Shown here: positions 17,442 through 27,239 of the stretch, one piece after another
Layout: each line of letters begins with the position of its first letter
Numbering within the stretch: the first letter of the stretch is position 1
Origin: Pokkaliibacter plantistimulans
GTDB lineage: Bacteria; Pseudomonadota; Gammaproteobacteria; Pseudomonadales; Balneatricaceae
Assembly: GCF_046844695.1 (NCBI RefSeq)
Contig: NZ_CP177354.1
Span: 1,302,001-1,366,000 of the forward strand
DNA: 64,000 bases
Direction of reading: 5' to 3'
Notes under the pieces: model-generated
Seen by the model: only the letters and a program-made list of their open reading frames with translations
Databases searched by the model: none
What the model was told of the DNA's origin: nothing
Program-made: the position numbers and the translations under genes

Positions 17442-20400
17442 ATGCTGTTGACCGTTCCCGGATATGAATTTGCGGAAAAACTCTTTGAAGGTCGGCATGC
17501 GCTGATTTACCGGGGTATTCGTTTGCGCGATGGCCAGTCGGTCATCATCAAGGCATTACGACACGAATACCCGACGCCTGATCAGCTGGCGGCCTTTCGC
17601 CGGGAATATGCTATTGCCCGCAAACTGAAAGACTGTGGTGGTGTGGTGCCGGTGCAGGCGCTGGAGAAATACGACAACACCCTGGTGATCGTCAGCGAAG
17701 ACATGCATGGCGAATCACTCGCCACTATTCTGGCGCGCCGCCCGCTGGCACTGGATGCCGCACTGAAAGTGGCCATCGGGATTGTCGATGCCCTCAGTAA
17801 GGTGCATCAGCAGCAGGTGATGCATAACGACATCAACCCGCGCAACATCATCTGGAATCCTCACACCGGCGCTGTGCGCCTGACGGATTTCGGTATTGCC
17901 ACCGAGCTGCCGATGGACGTGCCGGTGGTGATGCATCCGTTGCAGCTGGAAGGTTCGTTACCCTATATCGCGCCAGAGCAGACCGGTCGCATGAACCGGG
18001 CGATGGACTATCGCACCGATTACTACTCCCTTGGCGTCACCCTCTATGAAATGTTTACTGGCAGTCGGCCTTTCCTGACGGTTGATCCGCTGGAAATGGT
18101 CCACTGTCATATGGCGGTCAACCCGCAGCCATTGCATGAAGTGGACAGCAGCATTCCACCGGTACTGTCGGATATTGTCCTGAAACTGATGGCCAAGGCC
18201 GCTGAAGACCGCTACCAGAGTGCTTTCGGCGTCAAGGCTGACCTGGTGCGCTGTCTGGAGCGTCTGACTGCCCATGGTCACATCCGCTATTTCCCCATTG
18301 GCCGTCAGGACATCTCCCCGCACTTCCGTATTCCGCAGAAACTCTATGGCCGTGAGGCACAGGTTGAGCAGCTGCTGGCTTCCTTCAACCGGGTTAGCGA
18401 AGGTGCCTGTGAACTGCTGCTGGTGGGAGGCTATTCCGGCGTTGGCAAGTCAGCACTGGTCAATGAGATCCAGAAACCGGTGGTATCACGCCGTGGCTAC
18501 TTCATCAGCGGCAAATTCGATCAGTACAAGCGAGACGTACCCTACGATGCGCTGCGTCAGGCAGGTGCCGAGCTGATCCAGCTGGTGATGGCGGAGAGTG
18601 AGCATCAGATTTCCCGCTGGCGCAGCCGCCTGCAGCAGGCACTGGGCACTAATGCCGGGATCATGACCAGCCTGTTGCCGGAGCTGGAGCTGATCATCGG
18701 CCCGCAACCGGAGGTGCCGGTGCTGCCTGCGGCGGAGTCGCAGAACCGCTTCAACTATGTCTTCCTGCAGTTTATCCGGGTGTTCTGTTCCTCTGAGCAT
18801 CCGCTGGTGATCTTCCTCGATGATCTGCAATGGGCCGGTAACGCCTCGATGAAGATGATCGAGCTGATGATGACCGATCCGCAGGGCTGTCACCTGTTGC
18901 TGGTCGGCTCCTATCGCAGTAATGAAGTGGATGATGCCCATCCACTCAAGCTGCTGCAGGACAGCCTGACCCAGGCTCAAGCTGCCAGTCATGCGTTGCA
19001 GCTCAATCCACTCAGCCTTGGTGATGTGCAGCAGTTGCTGCATGACACCCTGCCGGGCGCCAGCACCCAGCTGTCGGCGCTGGCCCAGTTGTGCTTTGCC
19101 AAGACGCTGGGGAACCCCTTCTTTCTCAATCAGCTGTTGCACTCGCTCTATCGCGAACAGCTGATCACCTTCGATATGGAAAGCGGCACCTGGCACTGGG
19201 ACCTGCAGCAAATTAGCGGCTGGAGTGTCAGTGACAACGTGGTTGAGCTGATGGTGCGCAAGATTCGCCAGCTCTCCACCGACAGCCAGCGCATGCTGCA
19301 GCTGGCGGCCTGTATCGGCAACCGTTTTGAGCTGAACACCCTGGCGCTGCTGGCAGGCGGCTTGCCGGTAGCGACCATGAAGCAGTTGTGGGAGCCGCTG
19401 GTGCAGGGGCTGATTCTGCCGCTGGACAAACACTACTTTGCGCAGGAAGAAGACGGCGAATGGGAAGAGGAGCAGGCGCGCCTGCATCATTACCTGAAGC
19501 AGCAGCAGGCCATGGATGAAGCGGATGTGGTGACGAATCTGACGACGCTGAGCCAGCTGCCCGGTCGCAGCCGTTATCGCTTCCTGCATGATCAGGTGCG
19601 GCAGGCAGCCTATTCCATGCTGGCCGAAGAAGAGCGCAAGCATGTGCATTTGCAGATCGGGCGCTATCTGCAGGCGGCAGGCCACATCGACGAAGAAACC
19701 CTGTTCGATCTGGTCAACCATCTCAATGTTGCCCGTGATCTGCTGGTACGCCGCCGTGAGCGGGTACAGCTGGCCGAACTCAATCTGCAGGCGGCACGAC
19801 GGGCCAAATTGTCCAACGCCTACGAAGTCGCCACGCATTTCCTCGATATCGGTATTGAGCTGCTGCTGGCCGTGACGACGCTGGAAAGTGGCTGGCAGCT
19901 CAATTACACCCTGGCGGTGGAGCTGCATGTCGAGCATATCGAATGTGTCTATCTCAGCGGTCGGGTCGAGCAGGCGCACCTGCAGTGCCGCTCCCTGCTG
20001 GAATGGGTGACGGAGCCGATGGACCGGGCGCGGATACTCAGTCTGCAGACGGTGCTTTACGCCAACCACGGCCGCTTTGCTGAAGCGCTGGATACTGCCA
20101 TCAAGGGGCTGCGCAGCCTCGATGTGGAGTGGCCGGACGAGCCGCCACTGCTCGAAGCGGCGATGACCGCAGAGAATCAGCGGATTCAGGCCTATCTGGC
20201 TGAGCACCGGGTAGAGGAGTTGCTGGAGTTGCCAGTGATGTCAGATCCGCGCCAGCAGATGATCAGTCATCTGCTGGGGTTGCTGTGGCCGCCCGCCATC
20301 AACGTCAATCTGCCGATGAGTACCCTGGCAGTGGTGCGCATGGTGACCCTGTCGATGGACTACGGCAACGCCGAGGTATCGCCGTTCGGTTACGGCAACT

Positions 20401-23400
20401 ACGGCTCGATGCTGTCCGCCTTCTTTGGCCAGTGCCAGCTGGGACGGCAGTTTGGCCAGCTGTCGGTGGATCTGATCGACAAGACCGACAATCTGGTGTG
20501 GAAGTGCAAGGTCTACACCATGTTTGCGGTGACCAACAGCCCCTGGTCCAGCCATTTACCGGAGAATATCGGCCTGCTGCAGGATGCCCTGCGCGCCGGG
20601 CTCGACAGCGGCGATGTGATCTGGACCGGCTACAGCTCTTTCCACATCCTCAAACATATGCAGCACAGTGGTCATTCCCTGACGACCCTGGCGGAGGAGT
20701 GTGATCGCTTCCTGCCGATTCTGCAGAAGGTCAACGACCCGAATACCCTTGAGGTGTTCTGGATACTGCGGCGCAGCATCCTGCTGTTGCAGGGGCAGAC
20801 CGACAGCCTCAGCAGCTGGAATGGCGGTGGCTTTGACGAAGATGCCCTGCTGGCGGAAATTCAGGCTAATCAGCATGCACTCTGCCTCAACTATTTCCAT
20901 TACAACAAGATGCAGGCGGCGTACCTGTTTGGTCGTTACGATGAGGCGCTGGATTTTGCCGAGCAGGCCAAGGCGACGCTCGGGGCCACCTTCGGCTGGT
21001 TCAGCATCGCCGAGCATAATTTCTATTACTCGCTGATTCTGACAGCACGCATGGCTGTGCTTGACGATGCCCAGCAGCAGGCCTGCTGGAAGCAGCTGGA
21101 GGAAAATCAGCAGCGTATGGCCGACTGGATGGCCAGCTGCCCGGCCAACTTTGCCCACAAGTATTATCTGGTGGCGGCGGAAATGGCGCGGCTGCGCGGT
21201 GACGTGCAGCAGGCCATGGACTATTACGATCAGGCCATTGATTCGGCTTACGAGCAGGGTTTCAGTCAGGGGCTGGCAATCGCCAACGAGCTGGCCTCGC
21301 TGTTCTGGTTGCAACAGGGCAAGAACAAGCTGGCGCGGGTGTATATGCTCGATGGCCACAATGCCTATCTGCAGTGGGGCGCCACTGCCAAGGTGCAGCA
21401 GCTGGAGGCACGTTACCCGCAGTGGATGCTGAGAGGTCAGGACAGCCCCAGTACCCTGCTGCGCAGTGTCACTACCTCGACCAGCAAGAGCAGCAGCGGC
21501 AATCTTGATCTGCTGTCAGTGATGAAGGCCCTGCAGATCATCTCTACCGAAATCGTGCTGGAGCAGCTGCTGCAGAAAATGATGCAGACCATCATTACCG
21601 AGGCAGGCGCCCAGCAGGGCACGCTGGTGCTGCGCGACAATGATCAGTGGCTGATTCAGGCCCGTGGCAGCATCAACGCCAATGAGGTGGCGGTGCTGGA
21701 GGGCATACCGGTGATGCTGGGACAGACCCTGTCGCTGCTGGATGACGACAGTGAAGTGCCTTCGCTGCCACTGTCGATCATCGCCTACGTCACCCGCACC
21801 CGCGAACCGCTGATTCTCGATCAGGCTACCGAGCACAACCAGTTTGTGCACGACCCCTATATCCAGCACTACCAGCCGCGTTCAGTGATCTGCCATCCGC
21901 TGCTGCGCAAGGAGCAGCTGATCGGCATTCTCTATCTGGAGAACAACCTGATTCCGGCGGCCTTCACCCCGGAGCGTCTGCAGGTGCTGGATATTCTGGC
22001 GTCGCAGGCGGCGATCTCCATCGATCATGCGTTGCTTTACGACACGCTGGAGCAACGGGTCAACAACCGTACGCTGGAGCTGAATCAGGCCAAGCTGCGT
22101 GCCGAGGAGGCAAACCGCGCCAAGTCGCTGTTTCTCGCCACCATGAGCCACGAAATTCGTACGCCGATGAACGCGGTGATCGGCCTCAGCCGCCTGATGC
22201 AGCAGTCCCCGCTGGAAGGGGGGCAGCGCAGTATGCTGGAGCAGATTCAGGAGGCCGGAGAGGGGCTGCTGGGTGTCATCAACGACATCCTCGATTACTC
22301 CAAGAATGAAGCCAATCAGGTCACGCTGGAGCGCATTGATTTTCGGGTACGCAAGGTCATTGAGCGCACACTGGTGATCTGCTCGCTGCGGGCCAGGGAA
22401 AAGAACCTGAACCTGCGGGTGGACGTCGCCGATGACGTACCCGATGAGCTGCAGGGCGATCCGCTGCGCCTGCAGCAGATCCTGATTAATCTGGTCAGCA
22501 ACGCGGTGAAGTTCACTGCAGAAGGGGAGGTCCGCCTGAGTCTGGAGCGGATGCGCTATGAGGACGGTCGCCCGGCACTGCGCTTTATTGTCAGTGATAC
22601 CGGCATTGGCATCGACCCGCGTCAGCTGGGCAAGCTGTTTCAGCCCTTCTCGCAGGTTGATGATTCTATTACCCGCCAGTTCGGTGGCACCGGGCTGGGT
22701 CTGGCGATCTGCAAGCAGCTGGTGGAACTGATGGACGGCACGATTCAGGTGCAGAGTATGCAGGGGGAAGGGTCAACCTTTACCATCACCCTGCCACTGC
22801 AGCTGGCGGGCGGTGCGGTGGAGCCGGACAGTGAAGGGCTGCTCGGGCCGCTGGCCGCTCCGGATCTGCACGGCATCCGGCTGTTGCTGGTGGACGATAA
22901 TGCCATCAACCGGCAGGTTGCACTGGGCTTCCTCAAGGATACGGCGGCGCTTATCGAGATTGCCGGTGACGGTCAGGAAGCGGTGGATAAGGTACTGGCT
23001 AACCCCTTCGATCTGGTGCTGATGGATGTTCAGATGCCGCGTAAGGATGGCCTTAGCGCAGCGGCGGAAATCCGCCGTTACTTTGACAAGTCTGAGTTGC
23101 CGATCATCGCCATGACCGCTCATGCCCTGCCGGAGGATCGTGAGCGCAGTCTGGCGGCAGGCATGAACGGGCATCTCAACAAGCCGCTGGAGCCTGATGA
23201 ACTCTATCGTGTACTGCGCCGCAGTCTGGCAAGGCAGCGCACGGTGCAGGGCGGTGAAAGCTCTGCCGAGGTGGCACTCAGTGATCAGCAGCAGGCCTGG
23301 CTCAATGCACTCAAGCCGCTACTGGACGTCAAGGGGGCGATTCAGCGCCTGCAGGGAAAAGTAGATACCTATCTGCAACTGGTAGAGGACTTCAGTGCTA

Positions 23401-23978
23401 CTCATCAGAGCGAAGCGCAGCAACTGGTGGAACTGGCCCATCAGCAGCAATGGCCGGTCCTTTACCGGCGGGCGCATACCCTGCGGACCTCGGCGGCCTA
23501 TCTCGGTGCTGCTAATCTGGTACGCGCGGCGGATGAGCTTGAGCGCCAGCTCGGTCCGGACGGCACAAAGGCGGCACAGCTGAGCTGTGAAGTGCAGCTG
23601 CAACGCCTGTGCCGGGGGCTGGAGCAGCTGTTACCGGCCTTGGCGCGCATCTGCAAGGTCTATGGCCGACCCGTAGCGAATCACAGCAGTCGCTTTGATG
23701 TACAGGAGTTTGTCAATCTGTTACAAAAGGCCAGTCAGTATTTGGATAACTCTGATTTTGCGGTCGAGCAGCTGGCGCAGACGCTGACGCGGATGGCCAG
23801 AGGCACGGAGTATCAATCACAGATAGAGCAACTCGGTCTATGGATTGACGAGGTAGAGTTTGAGCGGGCAGCACAGAGCGTAAGCCTTCTGCTGCAACAG
23901 ATAGCGGGCACCGGGCAGGTATCTGAGCTTGAGCCGTTAAACACGCCGGATGGCGGACCTTTCGTTAGTAGTCAATGA
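17442..23978 (+). CDS. Giant hybrid Ser/Thr kinase, ATPase, histidine kinase, receiver, Hpt
   Basis: The protein has 2178 residues. Domains in order: a Ser/Thr kinase (1-270; K37, catalytic HND with D130 and N135, DFG at 149-151, APE near 178); an AAA-type ATPase (P-loop GGYSGVGKS at 329-337, Walker B VIFLDDLQWAG near 458); a long helical repeat region (about 700-1350); GAF (about 1370-1530); HisKA (H1570, SHEIRTPMNAVIGLS); HATPase (NLVSNAVKF near 1682, GTGLGLAI near 1750); a receiver (D1862, LMDVQMPR); and an Hpt domain (H2012, AHTLRTSAAYLG). It has no membrane segment, so it acts in the cytoplasm. All key residues for every step of a phosphorelay are present. The next gene, 22 bases on, is a receiver-GGDEF protein and a natural end point. 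Confidence 0.9.
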   Translation: MLLTVPGYEFAEKLFEGRHALIYRGIRLRDGQSVIIKALRHEYPTPDQLAAFRREYAIARKLKDCGGVVPVQALEKYDNTLVIVSEDMHGESLATILARRPLALDAALKVAIGIVDALSKVHQQQVMHNDINPRNIIWNPHTGAVRLTDFGIATELPMDVPVVMHPLQLEGSLPYIAPEQTGRMNRAMDYRTDYYSLGVTLYEMFTGSRPFLTVDPLEMVHCHMAVNPQPLHEVDSSIPPVLSDIVLKLMAKAAEDRYQSAFGVKADLVRCLERLTAHGHIRYFPIGRQDISPHFRIPQKLYGREAQVEQLLASFNRVSEGACELLLVGGYSGVGKSALVNEIQKPVVSRRGYFISGKFDQYKRDVPYDALRQAGAELIQLVMAESEHQISRWRSRLQQALGTNAGIMTSLLPELELIIGPQPEVPVLPAAESQNRFNYVFLQFIRVFCSSEHPLVIFLDDLQWAGNASMKMIELMMTDPQGCHLLLVGSYRSNEVDDAHPLKLLQDSLTQAQAASHALQLNPLSLGDVQQLLHDTLPGASTQLSALAQLCFAKTLGNPFFLNQLLHSLYREQLITFDMESGTWHWDLQQISGWSVSDNVVELMVRKIRQLSTDSQRMLQLAACIGNRFELNTLALLAGGLPVATMKQLWEPLVQGLILPLDKHYFAQEEDGEWEEEQARLHHYLKQQQAMDEADVVTNLTTLSQLPGRSRYRFLHDQVRQAAYSMLAEEERKHVHLQIGRYLQAAGHIDEETLFDLVNHLNVARDLLVRRRERVQLAELNLQAARRAKLSNAYEVATHFLDIGIELLLAVTTLESGWQLNYTLAVELHVEHIECVYLSGRVEQAHLQCRSLLEWVTEPMDRARILSLQTVLYANHGRFAEALDTAIKGLRSLDVEWPDEPPLLEAAMTAENQRIQAYLAEHRVEELLELPVMSDPRQQMISHLLGLLWPPAINVNLPMSTLAVVRMVTLSMDYGNAEVSPFGYGNYGSMLSAFFGQCQLGRQFGQLSVDLIDKTDNLVWKCKVYTMFAVTNSPWSSHLPENIGLLQDALRAGLDSGDVIWTGYSSFHILKHMQHSGHSLTTLAEECDRFLPILQKVNDPNTLEVFWILRRSILLLQGQTDSLSSWNGGGFDEDALLAEIQANQHALCLNYFHYNKMQAAYLFGRYDEALDFAEQAKATLGATFGWFSIAEHNFYYSLILTARMAVLDDAQQQACWKQLEENQQRMADWMASCPANFAHKYYLVAAEMARLRGDVQQAMDYYDQAIDSAYEQGFSQGLAIANELASLFWLQQGKNKLARVYMLDGHNAYLQWGATAKVQQLEARYPQWMLRGQDSPSTLLRSVTTSTSKSSSGNLDLLSVMKALQIISTEIVLEQLLQKMMQTIITEAGAQQGTLVLRDNDQWLIQARGSINANEVAVLEGIPVMLGQTLSLLDDDSEVPSLPLSIIAYVTRTREPLILDQATEHNQFVHDPYIQHYQPRSVICHPLLRKEQLIGILYLENNLIPAAFTPERLQVLDILASQAAISIDHALLYDTLEQRVNNRTLELNQAKLRAEEANRAKSLFLATMSHEIRTPMNAVIGLSRLMQQSPLEGGQRSMLEQIQEAGEGLLGVINDILDYSKNEANQVTLERIDFRVRKVIERTLVICSLRAREKNLNLRVDVADDVPDELQGDPLRLQQILINLVSNAVKFTAEGEVRLSLERMRYEDGRPALRFIVSDTGIGIDPRQLGKLFQPFSQVDDSITRQFGGTGLGLAICKQLVELMDGTIQVQSMQGEGSTFTITLPLQLAGGAVEPDSEGLLGPLAAPDLHGIRLLLVDDNAINRQVALGFLKDTAALIEIAGDGQEAVDKVLANPFDLVLMDVQMPRKDGLSAAAEIRRYFDKSELPIIAMTAHALPEDRERSLAAGMNGHLNKPLEPDELYRVLRRSLARQRTVQGGESSAEVALSDQQQAWLNALKPLLDVKGAIQRLQGKVDTYLQLVEDFSATHQSEAQQLVELAHQQQWPVLYRRAHTLRTSAAYLGAANLVRAADELERQLGPDGTKAAQLSCEVQLQRLCRGLEQLLPALARICKVYGRPVANHSSRFDVQEFVNLLQKASQYLDNSDFAVEQLAQTLTRMARGTEYQSQIEQLGLWIDEVEFERAAQSVSLLLQQIAGTGQVSELEPLNTPDGGPFVSSQ

Positions 23979-23999
23979 GTCAATAGATAGAGCAGCATT

Positions 24000-24920
24000 G
24001 TGACGATAAACCACCAGACCGTGCTCATCGTGGATGATGAGAAAAGTAACCTGAAAATCCTCAGTGACCTGCTGCGTGATGACGTCCGGGTGATTCTGGC
24101 CAAGAGCGGAGAGCAGGCTATTGCCAAGGCCGAGCAATACCGCCCGGATCTGGTCCTGCTGGACATTGTGATGCCGAAGATGAACGGCTTTGACGTGATT
24201 CAGCATCTCAAACAGCAGGCATCGACCAGTACGATTCCGGTGATCTTTGTCAGTGCGCTGGGCGATACCGACAACGAGGTACGCGGCTTTGACCTGGGGG
24301 CCTGTGACTACATCCAGAAACCCTTCCAGAGCAGCCTGGTACGGGCGCGGGTAAAACTGCACCTGCAACTGGCCAAACAGCGCCTGCTGCTGGAAAAACT
24401 GGCCAATATCGACCCGCTGACGGCGATTGCCAACCGGCGCAAGTTTTCCGACAAGCTGCAGCTCGAATGGGCTCGCTGCCAGCATGACGACCGGCCGCTG
24501 TCGCTGGTGATGATCGATATCGACTACTTCAAACAGTTTAATGACCGCTATGGCCACGCCGCCGGTGATGAGGCCCTGAGCAAGGTGGCGCAGGCGCTGG
24601 AAGGGCAGCTGGAACGCGGTACCGACTTTGTTGCCCGGTATGGTGGTGAGGAATTTGTACTGGTGCTGCCGGATACCGATCAGAACGAAGCGCAAGAGGT
24701 CGTCGAGCGTTGTCGTGCGGCCGTCGACGCGCTGAAAATCCGCCATGAAACAGCAGGCGGGGAGTTTCTTACCATCAGCCTGGGTGGGGCGACCTGCAGT
24801 GGCCGCGATGGCGAGGCGCACGAACAGCTGTTGCAGCGTGCTGATGCCATGCTCTATCAGGCCAAGCAGCAGGGACGTGACTGCGTGGTGTGGGAAGAAG
24901 AGGTGTGCCAGCAGCGTTAG
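24000..24920 (+). CDS. Response regulator with GGDEF domain (diguanylate cyclase)
   Basis: The protein has 306 residues: a receiver (D12-D13 pocket, phosphorylation site D55 in LLDIVMPKMNG, KPF) joined to a GGDEF domain with active site GGEEF at 215-219. RGTD at 206-209 is the RxxD product-inhibition site five residues before it. It makes c-di-GMP from two GTP when phosphorylated. It starts with GTG and has only a weak ribosome binding site, 22 bases after the giant kinase gene, which suggests coupled translation and that this kinase is its phosphodonor. Confidence 0.9.
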   Translation: MTINHQTVLIVDDEKSNLKILSDLLRDDVRVILAKSGEQAIAKAEQYRPDLVLLDIVMPKMNGFDVIQHLKQQASTSTIPVIFVSALGDTDNEVRGFDLGACDYIQKPFQSSLVRARVKLHLQLAKQRLLLEKLANIDPLTAIANRRKFSDKLQLEWARCQHDDRPLSLVMIDIDYFKQFNDRYGHAAGDEALSKVAQALEGQLERGTDFVARYGGEEFVLVLPDTDQNEAQEVVERCRAAVDALKIRHETAGGEFLTISLGGATCSGRDGEAHEQLLQRADAMLYQAKQQGRDCVVWEEEVCQQR

Positions 24921-24965
24921 CGTGCTGGCACAATTACACTTCAGCGTTTAGGGCCTGCCTGCCGC

Positions 24966-26885
24966 TCAGGCAATCTTCTTGCCGATAGCCACCCCATTGC
25001 GGCCATTATGCTTGGCACGATACATCGCCTGATCTGCCTCCATAATCAGCATCTCTTCCGACGCCGACCCGACCGGTCTAATGGCGGCGGCGCCGATGCT
25101 GACGGTGACATGGCCAAAGGGGGAGGCGTGATGGGGGAGCAATTCACTGGCGATGGCCTGAGCGAGGCTTTCAGCATATTTCCCCGCCTGTAACAGGTCG
25201 GTGGCAGGGGAAATCAGCACAAACTCCTCACCGCCGTAGCGTGCCAGCAGATCGCCCGCACGTCGGCAGTGAAGTGACAGCACCTGAGCCACCCGTCGCA
25301 AGCAGGCATCCCCGGCCTGATGGCCATAGTGGTCGTTATATTTCTTGAACCAGTCCACGTCGATCATTAATAGCGCCAGGTCACTGGATTCCCGCTGTGC
25401 CCGTGCACACTCTCGCTCCAACACCTCATCGAACAGGCGCCGGTTGGCCAACCCGGTCAGCTCATCGGTCGTGCTGATGGCCTGTAGCTGGCGATTGGCG
25501 GCTTCAAGCTCGGCGGTACGTTGTTGCACTTTGGTTTCCAGCTGTTGATGGGAATCACGAACCCGCTTGGCCATGTTGATGAACTCTTTGGCCAGAGCAC
25601 CGATTTCGTCATCGGTCTGATTCGGAAGGCGCTCACTTTCTACTTTGTTGGCACTGGAGCCCATAGCGCGCATGGCCTGGGCCAGGTGGCGCAGCGGGAC
25701 AGCCACCTGCTTGAGCAGAATGGAGCGAATAATAAAAATTTCCACCAGCAGGGTAATCAGGCCCAGTGCAATCACAATGATCAGATTCTGCAGAATGGCC
25801 GGACGGGCGAGTTGTTCAGGGTAATGTACCGACAGCACCCAGGGAGTATCGGGAATTTGCCCCAGAGCAACAATTTCCCCCGCACTCTCTACCAGCGTCA
25901 CCTGCCCGGGCTGCAGCTGATGGCTGGCTGCCAGAACGGGCATCAGCGTCTGCAGGTGAAGTGAGGTGATGGAGGCCGCCCCTTCACTGTTCTGGATGGC
26001 CTCGGTATAGGTCGGGTGGAAAATCAGTGTGCCTGCCTCATCCGCCTGGAAAATAGTGCTGTAGGTACCTTTGATGGTGGGCTGGGCAGTACGCTTCATC
26101 AGCTCATCCAGTAACACATCGACGCAGGCCAGAATGTGGTGCTGACCGTTGGCATCGGGCTGATCCGGGGTGGCAATGGTGGTCATCCAGGCGTTGTTGG
26201 AAAAGTCGAAATACATGCGTGTGAAGATGCTGTCGCTGGTCGTTGCCGCGAAGCCTCGGGCATAGAATTCATAGCTTTCCAGCTTTAACGCCTCCGGCCC
26301 TGAGTAGGTAAAGACCTTGGCGATGTCGGCATCCTGATAGATGGGGAACCCCTTCTCTGGCACCACGCCGTAGAAGTTGAATAACCGACCTTTGACACTG
26401 GAGCCGTATTTGTAGGACAGCAGATAAGACAGGGTGAAGCGTGCTTTGGTATCGGCATCAGGAGGGATGTCAGGTGCATAGGTGGCTGACATATTGGCAA
26501 AGCGGCGACCATCGGCCAGGGGTTGACCCTCGAACAGGCCGGGGCGCTGGGTGTACGAGCCGTCTTCGTGGCGGTAGAACAGCTTGTCAAAGTCAGTCAC
26601 CAGTTGCTGATACTGTTGAGCGTCGGCCAGGGTTTGCTGGAATTCCTGCAGAAAGTTGCGTTGCAATTGCTGAATCTCCCTGAACGGCAGGGACTCACGT
26701 TGTAACGTCTGCTGTGTCGAGAGCAATAACTGCTCACGAGCTGCCTGCTCGATGGAGTGGCGGTTGACAAAGTAGGACACGGCACCGGCACTGATGGCCA
26801 CCAGCGCAATACGTAAAATGGCCGCTTTCAGGCTGCGACTGACCAGCGAGTGATTGTTGTAGAGCCCGGTCTGCAAGGAGGTCAC
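24966..26885 (-). CDS. Membrane diguanylate cyclase with periplasmic sensor
   Basis: The protein has 639 residues: a membrane helix near 24-42, a periplasmic Cache-type region of about 310 residues, a second helix near 363-385, HAMP, a short coiled coil (HQQLETKVQQRTAELEAANRQ) and a C-terminal GGDEF domain (RYGGEEFVLISP) with an RAGD inhibition site five residues before. It should make c-di-GMP in response to an outside signal. It converges on the receiver-GGDEF gene, with only 45 bases between the two stops. Confidence 0.88.
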   Translation of the reverse strand: MTSLQTGLYNNHSLVSRSLKAAILRIALVAISAGAVSYFVNRHSIEQAAREQLLLSTQQTLQRESLPFREIQQLQRNFLQEFQQTLADAQQYQQLVTDFDKLFYRHEDGSYTQRPGLFEGQPLADGRRFANMSATYAPDIPPDADTKARFTLSYLLSYKYGSSVKGRLFNFYGVVPEKGFPIYQDADIAKVFTYSGPEALKLESYEFYARGFAATTSDSIFTRMYFDFSNNAWMTTIATPDQPDANGQHHILACVDVLLDELMKRTAQPTIKGTYSTIFQADEAGTLIFHPTYTEAIQNSEGAASITSLHLQTLMPVLAASHQLQPGQVTLVESAGEIVALGQIPDTPWVLSVHYPEQLARPAILQNLIIVIALGLITLLVEIFIIRSILLKQVAVPLRHLAQAMRAMGSSANKVESERLPNQTDDEIGALAKEFINMAKRVRDSHQQLETKVQQRTAELEAANRQLQAISTTDELTGLANRRLFDEVLERECARAQRESSDLALLMIDVDWFKKYNDHYGHQAGDACLRRVAQVLSLHCRRAGDLLARYGGEEFVLISPATDLLQAGKYAESLAQAIASELLPHHASPFGHVTVSIGAAAIRPVGSASEEMLIMEADQAMYRAKHNGRNGVAIGKKIA

Positions 26886-27239
26886 CTGTCATGTCTGGAT
26901 AGCGAAGGGTTGAAGAGCACAGCAATCTACTTCTGCCTTATAGAGTTATGTTGGGGATGAAGGGTGTTATGTTCCATGAAATGATTACTGTAAGTGGATT
27001 ACGGCGGCAATGGTGCACAGGCTGTCATCACTTGACTGCTGGGTACGGATCAGAGCGATCTACAGGAGATAGTCGATCATCCTGTTCTCGCCTGCTGGCT
27101 GCACTGCCATTGTGCGAGCGGTGGTCTGATCTCCTGATCTGCCCGGTTAAAGACTGAATCCAGACGCTATAAGGCCTCTGGAAGGGATGCACGCTTCTTG
27201 CAAGCTGCTCATAAACGTCATACCCCGTCAGGACATGCC
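26886..27239. other. Divergent intergenic region upstream of glycerate kinase
   Basis: These 354 bases must hold promoters for the sensor cyclase and the glycerate kinase gene. GACGCTATAAGG near 27170 could give a -10 for the latter. A near-match to a sigma-54 site at 27187-27202 lacks one of the two key G bases. I see no gene here. Confidence 0.4.

Noticed and set aside
18486..20207. 573-codon reverse-strand frame inside the giant kinase gene
   Set aside because: Gln/Leu/His-rich antisense of the coding strand; no known domain.
26948..27157. 69-codon frame in the gap before glycerate kinase
   Set aside because: Composition (Arg/Ser/Cys-rich) and lack of a ribosome binding site do not support a gene.
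27187..27202. Near sigma-54 site (ATGCACGCTTCTTGCA) just before glycerate kinase
   Set aside because: One of the two invariant GG bases at -24 is missing; the rest of the match could be chance.
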